Shown one piece after another: positions 1 to 4,789 of a stretch of 15,236 nt of DNA. Source of the DNA: an uncultured Alistipes sp. (GTDB lineage: Bacteria > Bacteroidota > Bacteroidia > Bacteroidales > Rikenellaceae); contig USBO01000032.1 of NCBI GenBank assembly GCA_900552955.1, forward strand, positions 1-15,236, read 5' to 3'. The position numbers and the translations under genes were made by a program. The notes under the pieces were generated by a model. It saw nothing but the letters and a program-made list of their open reading frames with translations, was not told the origin of the DNA and did not search any database. Position 1 is the first letter of the stretch. Each line of letters starts with the position of its first letter.

Positions 1-363
1 GATTCCCAGCGCTCCGGTCTTCCATTCGGTCCGCTCTGGCGTATTCCACATATTGGCGATGATGTTGATGCAGCGGCCGCACATGACCGCCACTCGGGGG
101 TACTCCGTCTCGTCGATGTAGTTGACGTCGATCGCCTCGTTCATCAGACGCGTGGCGTATTCGTCCATATAGGTGGTGACGAAGGTCGCCAGGTTCAGGC
201 GCGGCTGCGTCTGGGGATAGGTCTCGTCCTTGACCATCTGATAGGCGATCTCCGGCGTGGTCTTGTGCTGCGGGATGGTCTGCGTCGGAGCGGGAGTGAG
301 CATCTTTTCCGATCCGAAAATAGCCGTCGTAGCGTTGGCTCGTGTTTCATGTTTCATGTTCAT
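1..363 (-). CDS. gadB: Glutamate decarboxylase, N-terminal part (runs off the left edge)
   Basis: A PLP-dependent enzyme that converts glutamate to GABA and CO2 in the cytoplasm, consuming a proton; in enteric bacteria this supports acid resistance together with a glutamate/GABA antiporter. I translated the minus strand: 121 codons stay open to the window edge. The peptide contains TPEIAYQMVKDETYPQTQPR, then NLATFVTTYMDEYATRLM, and YIDETEYPRVAVM, the conserved N-terminal substrate and dimer region of bacterial GadB (E. coli has NLATF and WIDKEEYPQ at the same places). The PLP lysine lies outside the window. Start is uncertain: ATG at 363 or, two codons later, ATG at 357; both give the usual short leader before the FGSEKM segment. 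It diverges from the steroid operon, with 189 nt between them. The family call is secure. Whether gadC or a glutaminase gene follows cannot be seen. Confidence 0.93.
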   Translation of the reverse strand, partial: MNMKHETRANATTAIFGSEKMLTPAPTQTIPQHKTTPEIAYQMVKDETYPQTQPRLNLATFVTTYMDEYATRLMNEAIDVNYIDETEYPRVAVMCGRCINIIANMWNTPERTEWKTGALGI

Positions 364-368
364 AGGGG

Positions 369-376
369 CAAAGTTT
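369..376 (-). promoter_or_regulatory. Degenerate -7 box for gadB
   Basis: Reading the minus strand, AAACTTTG differs from the Bacteroidetes TAnnTTTG box at its first base only. It ends 5 nt before the ATG at 363, which would make the gadB message leaderless or leave the ATG at 357 as the real start. No TTTG is found at the right distance upstream (the closest, at 402-405, is 25 nt away). This is a weak candidate. Confidence 0.3.
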
Positions 377-449
377 TTATCGTTCGATGGCCTTGAATCC
401 ACAAACTATGCCACCGGACGAACGTCCCACCGGGGATTCGTGCCGTCAC

Positions 450-481
450 GGCGGCGCTTTTCCGCCGCCGCACGTGCGGCG
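450..481. repeat. Overlapping inverted repeats in the gadB / steroid-operon intergenic region
   Basis: Two symmetric elements overlap. The first is a hairpin GGCGGCG / CGCCGCC (450-456 and 463-469) with loop CTTTTC. The second is a perfect 16-nt palindrome, CGCCGCACGTGCGGCG, at 466-481. They share bases, so only one hairpin can form at a time in RNA. They sit about 60-90 nt upstream of the steroid operon -7 box and upstream of gadB. They could be an operator for a dimeric regulator; no terminator T-run is present. Confidence 0.5.
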
Positions 482-538
482 AACCGCACGAGCGTCACAA
501 AGAACGGTCCGAACGGAAGAATATAGGCGCAGAATTCG

Positions 539-546
539 TATCTTTG
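539..546 (+). promoter_or_regulatory. -7 box of the steroid-reductase operon
   Basis: TATCTTTG is a perfect match to the Bacteroidetes TAnnTTTG element. It lies in the 14-mer TTCGTATCTTTGTC (535-548), which is repeated exactly at 14378-14391 in front of the flavoprotein gene. The box ends only 6 nt before the ATG at 553, so transcription should start at or next to the start codon. No good -33 TTTG is seen. This box also argues against the upstream TTG at 544 as a start codon, since that triplet is part of the promoter. Confidence 0.7.
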
Positions 547-552
547 TCCATC

Positions 553-1314
553 ATGAACGAAACCTTCTCCATCTTCCTCTGGACGATGACCGCACTCGCA
601 CTCGTCGTCTTCGTCGCACTCCACTTCGTCGAGGCGGGATACGGCTATCTCTTCGACCGCCGATTCGGGCCGGGCATCCCCAACCGCATCGGCTGGATCG
701 TGATGGAAGCCCCCGTCTTCGTCGTCATGTGCATCCTGTGGCTCGGTTCCGGACGCGCGTTCGAACCGGGGCCGCTGGCGCTCTTCCTCCTCTTTCAGAG
801 CCACTACCTGCAACGGGCGTTCATCTTTCCGCTGCTGATCCGCGGACGGTCGCAGATGCCGCTCGGCATCATCCTCATGGGAATGGTCTTCAACACGCTC
901 AATGCCCTGATGCAGGGCGGCTGGATCTTCTACGTCTCGCCCGCAGGGTATTACGACCAGTGGTTCGCACGCCCCTACTTCTGGATCGGCGGTGCGCTCT
1001 TCCTCGCCGGCATGGCGGTCAACCTCCGTTCCGACCACATCATCCGCCACCTGCGCCGCCCGGGCGATACGCGCCACTACATCCCCCACGGCGGGATGTT
1101 CCGCTACGTCTCGTCGGCCAACTACTTCGGCGAACTGCTCGAATGGGTGGGATTCGCCGTCGCCTCGTGGTCGTGGGCCGGTGCGGTCTTCGCCTGGTGG
1201 ACGTTCGCCAATCTGGCACCCCGGTCCGCTTCGCTCTACAGACGCTATGAACAGGAGTTCGGCGAGGAGTTCACCTCGCTCCGCCGCAAACGCATCATCC
1301 CCTTCATCTACTGA
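553..1314 (+). CDS. Steroid 5-alpha-reductase (3-oxo-5-alpha-steroid 4-dehydrogenase family)
   Basis: An integral membrane enzyme expected to reduce the delta-4 double bond of 3-oxo steroids with NADPH, giving the 5-alpha (allo) configuration. It has 253 residues, about the size of human SRD5A2 (254, from memory), and most of its length is hydrophobic with about six or seven membrane segments. The match runs along the whole chain: MEAPVF at 51-56 (human QELPSF, with the catalytic Glu), SHYLQRAF at 83-90 (human VHYFHRTF, with the catalytic Tyr), NLRSDHIIRHLRRPGD at 157-172, IPHGGMFRYVSSANYFGELL at 177-196, and the C-terminal IIPFIY. Key residues E52, Y85, N190 and E194 are present. It is first gene of a tight operon, 4 nt before the flavin reductase. 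The true substrate (bile acid, hormone or dietary steroid) cannot be read from sequence. A general isoprenoid or lipid reductase is possible but less likely given these motifs. Confidence 0.92.
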   Translation: MNETFSIFLWTMTALALVVFVALHFVEAGYGYLFDRRFGPGIPNRIGWIVMEAPVFVVMCILWLGSGRAFEPGPLALFLLFQSHYLQRAFIFPLLIRGRSQMPLGIILMGMVFNTLNALMQGGWIFYVSPAGYYDQWFARPYFWIGGALFLAGMAVNLRSDHIIRHLRRPGDTRHYIPHGGMFRYVSSANYFGELLEWVGFAVASWSWAGAVFAWWTFANLAPRSASLYRRYEQEFGEEFTSLRRKRIIPFIY

Positions 1315-1318
1315 ACCC

Positions 1319-2539
1319 ATGGAAAAAGAGTCGCTGCTCTTCACCCCCTACAAGCTGGGGCCCGTCACGCTGCGCAACCGCACGATCCGCTCGGCGGCCT
1401 TCGAATCGATGGGCCGCGCCTACGGCCCGACCGAACAGTTGAAAAACTACCACGTGAGCGTCGCCCGCGGCGGCGTGGGCATGACGACGCTGGCCTATGC
1501 CGCCGTCTGCCGCAGCGGGCTGTCGTTCGAGAAGCAGTTGTGGCTGCGCCCCGAGATCGTGCCCGGGCTGCGCGACATCACCGAGGCCGTCCACCGCGAA
1601 GGGGCCGCCGCTTCGATCCAGATCGGCCATTGCGGCAACATGACCCACTACTCCACCGCCGGCCAGATCCCCGTCGGCGCTTCGACGGGCTTCAACCTCT
1701 ACGCCTACACCCCCGTGCGGGCGCTGCGTCACGACGAAATCCGACGGATCGCCGCCGACTTCGGCCGCGCGGTGCACACGGCGCACGACGCGGGATTCGA
1801 CTGCGTGGAGGTGCATGCCGGCCACGGCTACCTCATCTCGCAGTTCCTCTCGCCCTACACCAACCGCCGGCGCGACGCATACGGCGGCTCGCTTGCAAAC
1901 CGCATGCGCTTCCTGCGCATGTGCCTCGACGAGGTGATGGAGGCCGCTGCCCGCCGCGGGATGGCCGTGCTGGTGAAACACAACATGGAAGACGGCTTCA
2001 AGGGCGGCATCGAGATTCCCGAGAGCCTCGAGATCGCCCGCACGATCGAATCGTACGGCGTCGACGGCATCGTCCTCTCGTCGGGCTTCGTGAGCAAGGC
2101 GCCGATGGCCGTCATGCGCGGTATCATCCCGCTCTACACGATGAGCTACTACATGCAGTGGTGGCTGCGCATCTTCGTACGGCTCTTCGGACGCTACATG
2201 ATCAAACAATATCCTTTCGAGGAGTGTTTCTTTCTGGAGAATGCCAAGCGGTTCCGCGCCGAGCTGAAACTGCCGCTGGTCTATGTGGGCGGACTGGTGA
2301 GCCGCGAAGGGATCGAGCGCGTGCTCGACAGCGGGTTCGAACTGGTGCAGATGGCCCGCGCGCTGGTCAACGATCCGGCCTTCGTCGACAAATTGCGGAC
2401 AGGCGACCGCTCGACACGCAGCGCATGCGACCACCGCAACTACTGCATCGCCCGCATGTACTCGCTCGACATGCAATGCTGCAAACACTGCCCCGATCTG
2501 CCGCGCAGGATCGTCGACGAACTGGCCAAACTCCCCTGA
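1319..2539 (+). CDS. FMN ene-reductase of the Old Yellow Enzyme / 2,4-dienoyl-CoA reductase type; candidate 3-oxo-steroid 5-beta-reductase or delta-4-dehydrogenase
   Basis: A single-domain TIM-barrel flavoenzyme of 406 residues that should add or remove hydride at a C=C next to a ketone. Visible motifs are QIGHCG at 101-106, HAGHGYLISQFLSP at 166-179 with the likely proton donor Tyr171, TNRRRDAYGGSLANRMRF at 181-198, and the phosphate-binding GGLVSREG (324-331) and MARAL (345-349). The C-terminal flavin/NADPH domain of full-length dienoyl-CoA reductases and BaiCD is missing. A C-terminal cysteine group (C370, C376, C387, C388, C391) resembles the family's Fe-S site, but the usual CxxC partner is Arg373. 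Residues 264-300 form a hydrophobic, aromatic insert with YYMQWWLRIFVRLF. It lies 4 nt after the 5-alpha-reductase and 2 nt before the dehydrogenase. The family is certain; the 5-beta role is inferred from context and from reported gut clusters. Confidence 0.85.
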   Translation: MEKESLLFTPYKLGPVTLRNRTIRSAAFESMGRAYGPTEQLKNYHVSVARGGVGMTTLAYAAVCRSGLSFEKQLWLRPEIVPGLRDITEAVHREGAAASIQIGHCGNMTHYSTAGQIPVGASTGFNLYAYTPVRALRHDEIRRIAADFGRAVHTAHDAGFDCVEVHAGHGYLISQFLSPYTNRRRDAYGGSLANRMRFLRMCLDEVMEAAARRGMAVLVKHNMEDGFKGGIEIPESLEIARTIESYGVDGIVLSSGFVSKAPMAVMRGIIPLYTMSYYMQWWLRIFVRLFGRYMIKQYPFEECFFLENAKRFRAELKLPLVYVGGLVSREGIERVLDSGFELVQMARALVNDPAFVDKLRTGDRSTRSACDHRNYCIARMYSLDMQCCKHCPDLPRRIVDELAKLP

Positions 2540-2541
2540 CG

Positions 2542-3336
2542 ATGAAACGCATCCCGACGAACTCGAAAACGGCGCTCGTGACGGGCGCAGCGCACGGCAT
2601 CGGCCGCTGCTATGCCGAGCGGCTGGCAGCGCTGGGGTACCGGCTGGTGATCGGCGACGGCGAGGCGCTCGACGCGGCGCGGCGGGAGCTGGCCGCGGCG
2701 TACGGCACGACGGTCGACGCCATCGTGACGGATCTGGCGCGCATGGAGGCATCGGAGGAGATGTATGCCGCCGTCGGCCGGCTGGGCCTCGAGGTGGAGG
2801 TGCTCGTCAACAATGCCGGCATCTTCTCCTATCTCGACATCCTCGCCACCCCCGTCGAGCGGATCGAACGCATGCTCCTGCTGCACGACCTGACGCTCAC
2901 GAAGAACTGCCGCGCCTTCGGTGCCGACATGGCGCGACGCGGCAGCGGCCACATCCTCAACATGTCCTCCTACTCGGTCTGGATGCCCTTCCCGGGCATG
3001 GCGCTCTACACCGCCACCAAGGCCTACGTGCGCTGCTTCTCGAAGGCCTTCGCCAAGGAGATGGCCGAGCGGGGCGTCCGCGTCACGGCGGTCTGCCCCG
3101 CCGGCGTGGCCACCGATCTCTACGGACTCACGCCCGAATGGCAGCGCTTCGGCAGGCGGCTGGGCGTGCTCATCTCCCCCGACAGTTGCGCTCGGCGGGG
3201 ACTGCGCGCCCTGCGGCGCGGCCGCCGCTGCATCGTCCCCGACTGGTGGAACCGCCTCTTCGTGCCGCTGTGTCTCTTCCTGCCCGATTTCGTGACACGC
3301 CGCATCCGCCGTTTCACGCTGCGGTTCCAGCGCTGA
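2542..3336 (+). CDS. Short-chain dehydrogenase/reductase; candidate 3-beta-hydroxysteroid dehydrogenase
   Basis: A classical SDR of 264 residues, with the cofactor motif TGAAHGIG at 14-21, NNAG at 90-93, Ser142/143, and the catalytic Tyr156 and Lys160 in YTATK. The end of the second beta strand reads VIGDGEALD; an acidic residue there (Asp39), with no basic residue nearby, suggests NAD(H) rather than NADP(H). The C terminus differs from soluble SDRs: DWWNRLFVPLCLFLPDF (234-250) followed by the basic VTRRIRRFTLRFQR suggests membrane anchoring, as in some eukaryotic hydroxysteroid dehydrogenases. The start is ATG, 2 nt after the previous stop, so translation is probably coupled. In this operon it would oxidise or reduce the 3-position of the steroid. 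3-beta specificity is an inference from the reported 5AR/5BR/3-beta-HSDH clusters; a 3-alpha or 17-beta enzyme is not excluded. Confidence 0.82.
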   Translation: MKRIPTNSKTALVTGAAHGIGRCYAERLAALGYRLVIGDGEALDAARRELAAAYGTTVDAIVTDLARMEASEEMYAAVGRLGLEVEVLVNNAGIFSYLDILATPVERIERMLLLHDLTLTKNCRAFGADMARRGSGHILNMSSYSVWMPFPGMALYTATKAYVRCFSKAFAKEMAERGVRVTAVCPAGVATDLYGLTPEWQRFGRRLGVLISPDSCARRGLRALRRGRRCIVPDWWNRLFVPLCLFLPDFVTRRIRRFTLRFQR

Positions 3337-3498
3337 CATGCCACCGCCCCGCCCGAAGGAGACGGCGCACCTTCGCAGAGAAGGCACCGAATGCGTCGCA
3401 CAGCGCTGCGCGCTGCGGTTCGCTCCTCTTGAGACGGCGGTTTTTGTCCATGAATCGGCACGATTCTGACGAACCGAGCGATTTTTCTTGCCGAAAAG
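3337..3498. other. Intergenic stretch between the steroid operon and the tRNA promoter
   Basis: No convincing gene or intrinsic terminator is seen. Short inverted repeats exist: CAGCGC-TGC-GCGCTG at 3401-3415 and GAATCG-GCA-CGATTC at 3452-3466. Neither is followed by a T-run, so the end of the steroid operon transcript is not defined and read-through into the tRNA genes is possible. Confidence 0.5.
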
Positions 3499-3529
3499 TT
3501 TGTAAGAACCGAAAAAACATCTATCTTTG
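3499..3529 (+). promoter_or_regulatory. Promoter of the tRNA-Pro operon
   Basis: TTTG at 3499-3502 and TATCTTTG at 3522-3529, separated by 19 nt, match the Bacteroidetes sigma-ABfr consensus exactly. The expected start lies near 3534. The first transcribed bases would form a hairpin, CGAAATCGAT (3535-3544) with ATCGGTTTCG (3551-3560), including one G-U pair and loop GGGGAA. The hairpin ends 8 nt before the first tRNA. Confidence 0.85.
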
Positions 3530-3568
3530 CACACCGAAATCGATGGGGAAATCGGTTTCGAACGACCT

Positions 3569-3643
3569 CGGGGTGTGGCGCAGTCCGGTTAGCGCACCTG
3601 CTTTGGGAGCAGGGGGTCACAAGTTCGAATCTTGTTACCCCGA
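3569..3643 (+). tRNA. tRNA-Pro, anticodon TGG
   Basis: A 75-nt cloverleaf. The acceptor stem CGGGGTG (3569-3575) pairs with TACCCCG (3636-3642), and the discriminator base is A3643. The anticodon stem CCTGC / GCAGG (3597-3601, 3609-3613) holds loop TTTGGGA with anticodon TGG at 3604-3606. The T-arm contains GTTCGAATC. CCA is not encoded. TGG reads CCA and, by wobble, other proline codons. Confidence 0.96.
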
Positions 3644-3673
3644 CGATTCAGACCATAAGGGAAGTTCTTTCAG

Positions 3674-3716
3674 GAACGGAGTCCCGTACGGCAGTCGAAA
3701 CTGCCGATCTCCGTTC
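3674..3716 (+). other. Stem-loop in the spacer between the two tRNA-Pro genes
   Basis: The outer stem GAACGGAG (3674-3681) pairs with CTCCGTTC (3709-3716), 8 of 8. The inner stem CGGCAGT (3689-3695) pairs with ACTGCCG (3700-3706), 7 of 7, around a CGAA tetraloop. The internal loop is asymmetric (TCCCGTA on one side, AT on the other). There is no T-run after it, so it looks like an RNA processing or folding element of the tRNA precursor, not a terminator. Confidence 0.6.
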
Positions 3717-3726
3717 GACAAGTTTT

Positions 3727-3801
3727 CGGGATGTAGCGCAGCCCGGTTAGCGCGCCAGCTTCGGGAGTTGGAGGTCCCGAGTTCGAATCTCGGTATCCCG
3801 A
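3727..3801 (+). tRNA. tRNA-Pro, anticodon CGG
   Basis: A 75-nt cloverleaf. The acceptor CGGGATG (3727-3733) pairs with TATCCCG (3794-3800), with discriminator A3801. The anticodon stem CCAGC / GTTGG (3755-3759, 3767-3771) has one G-U pair, and the loop TTCGGGA carries anticodon CGG at 3762-3764. The T-arm has GAGTTCGAATCTC. It reads CCG, a codon favoured in a G+C-rich genome. The D-arm nearly matches that of the TGG gene, so the pair probably arose by tandem duplication. CCA is not encoded. Confidence 0.96.
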
Positions 3802-3816
3802 CGACCTTCCCTTCAG

Positions 3817-3849
3817 AGCCACCGATTCATTCGGTGGCTTTTTCTTTTG
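3817..3849 (+). terminator. Intrinsic terminator of the tRNA-Pro operon
   Basis: A perfect 9-bp stem AGCCACCGA / TCGGTGGCT (3817-3825, 3831-3839) with loop TTCAT is followed by TTTTCTTTTG. It starts 15 nt after the second tRNA, in the position expected for ending its transcript. Confidence 0.88.
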
Positions 3850-3876
3850 TCTCCGGCAACGGTACCCCGTTGCGAC

Positions 3877-3907
3877 AAGGGCCGTCCGAGTTTTTCGGAC
3901 GGCCCTT
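3877..3907. terminator. Second inverted repeat between convergent transcripts
   Basis: A perfect 13-bp stem AAGGGCCGTCCGA / TCGGACGGCCCTT (3877-3889, 3895-3907) with loop GTTTT. It lies 20 nt beyond the stop codon of the DUF4251 gene, which reads towards it on the minus strand. The flanking T-runs are short on both strands, so it is a plausible but not classic terminator for that gene. Confidence 0.6.
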
Positions 3908-3927
3908 TGCGAATCGGACGACGGCGA

Positions 3928-4503
3928 TCAATAGACCTGCGTAATGGTGCCCGTGTACTGCACGGGATTGTACCATACCGACGAAATGGTCAGGTTGGCA
4001 CCGCCCGACGAGGAGTAGATCTCGAAGGTAAAGGTGTAGTCGTTAGCCGAAAAAAGCGTCGAGGTGAAGGTCACGAGCCAGCCGTCGTGCGTCTGCTCGG
4101 CACGGTAACCGTCGACCGAAGGAAGCACGTAGTTGAGCACCGTGTAGTAGTAGGGAGGCACATAACCCTTGATGTAGGGCAGGCAGACATCCACCGTGCC
4201 GTCCCAGAAGCCGACGGTGAAGTTGGGGTTCATCAACTGACGCATGGGTCCCGCCGGCTGACGCTGCATCGTCGAGGGGTTGAACTGGAAGTTGCGCGAC
4301 AGGATGATCGAGTCCATGTGCTTCTCGAATGCGGCCAGCCGCTCGGCACGCCGTTTCACTCGCTCCTCGTGACGCTCCTCGCGCACCTCCGTGCGCTGCG
4401 ATTTGGTTTGGGCCCGCTGCGTTCTCGATTGCTGTTGGGCCGTCACTGCGACCGCCGACACCACCACGGCGGCAGCAGCCATCCATACGATAATACGTTT
4501 CAT
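3928..4503 (-). CDS. Secreted DUF4251-type protein
   Basis: A 191-residue exported protein of unknown function. The first residues are MKRII followed by a hydrophobic run and AVAVTAQQQ, a signal peptide cleaved probably near VTA-QQ. A strongly charged linker rich in Arg, Glu and Gln (about residues 25-60) follows. After it comes a beta-rich domain with NPNFTVGFWDGTVDVCLPYI, YVPPYYYTVLNYV and TLFSANDYTFTFEIYSSSG, which I recognise as the Bacteroidetes DUF4251 family. The start was placed at 4503 because it begins the signal peptide; an in-frame ATG six codons upstream (4521) adds MQTHLP and seems less likely. A possible poor -7 box, CACATTTG, lies at 4514-4507, only 3 nt before the ATG. It is convergent with the tRNA operon and downstream of, but separate from, the sulfatase gene. 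Confidence 0.82.
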   Translation of the reverse strand: MKRIIVWMAAAAVVVSAVAVTAQQQSRTQRAQTKSQRTEVREERHEERVKRRAERLAAFEKHMDSIILSRNFQFNPSTMQRQPAGPMRQLMNPNFTVGFWDGTVDVCLPYIKGYVPPYYYTVLNYVLPSVDGYRAEQTHDGWLVTFTSTLFSANDYTFTFEIYSSSGGANLTISSVWYNPVQYTGTITQVY

Positions 4504-4682
4504 AGGCAAATGTGTTTGCATTTGACCGACGCCAACGCAAACTCCTTGCCATAAATTCGTTAATGACGAACGGAAAAAATGCGGGAGAGCGAGAATTGCG
4601 ACGAATGCGACCTGCGGAAGTGCAAAGCGATGAAACTCCCAAATCAGTCGGGCAGCAATCTCTGACCTGGTCGCACGGCATC
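4504..4682. other. Intergenic stretch upstream of the DUF4251 gene
   Basis: No gene with recognisable features is seen on either strand. The end next to the DUF4251 gene contains the inverted repeat CAAATG (4507-4512) / CATTTG (4519-4524), which overlaps the only promoter-like sequence for that gene. The remainder shows no convincing -33 / -7 pair. Confidence 0.4.
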
Positions 4683-4684
4683 AA

Positions 4685-4724
4685 AAAAAGATGGCGGCAG
4701 ATCGGAATCTGCCGCCATCTTTTT
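4685..4724. terminator. Strong bidirectional terminator after the sulfatase gene
   Basis: A perfect 14-bp stem AGATGGCGGCAGAT / ATCTGCCGCCATCT (4689-4702 and 4707-4720) has loop CGGA. A-rich and T-rich flanks extend the pairing and give a U-run on either strand. It lies about 65 nt past the sulfatase stop codon (minus strand) and would insulate the sulfatase transcript from the DUF4251 gene. Confidence 0.88.
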
Positions 4725-4789
4725 CGTTCCGTCCTGCCTCTCCCCGCAGCACGAGCTGCGGTCGGCCGGCACAACGAACGGGGGTCCGG

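Noticed and set aside
544..552. TTG at 544 as start of the 5-alpha-reductase
   Set aside because: The triplet lies within the -7 box TATCTTTG (539-546). The ATG at 553 gives the expected family length.
1540..2541. The long open frame leading into the SDR from inside the ene-reductase gene, as a fused or extended SDR
   Set aside because: The upstream part is Arg/Pro/His-rich out-of-frame translation of the ene-reductase. The SDR fold begins at the ATG at 2542.
3314..3520. Short minus-strand open frame downstream of the steroid operon (68 codons)
   Set aside because: It overlaps the end of the SDR and the tRNA promoter, has no recognised motif or promoter, and its composition matches random G+C-rich intergenic sequence.
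3569..3801. The tRNA-Pro genes as an integration site of a mobile element
   Set aside because: No integrase, no repeat of a tRNA 3' end and no foreign gene block follows; a normal terminator comes directly after the second tRNA.
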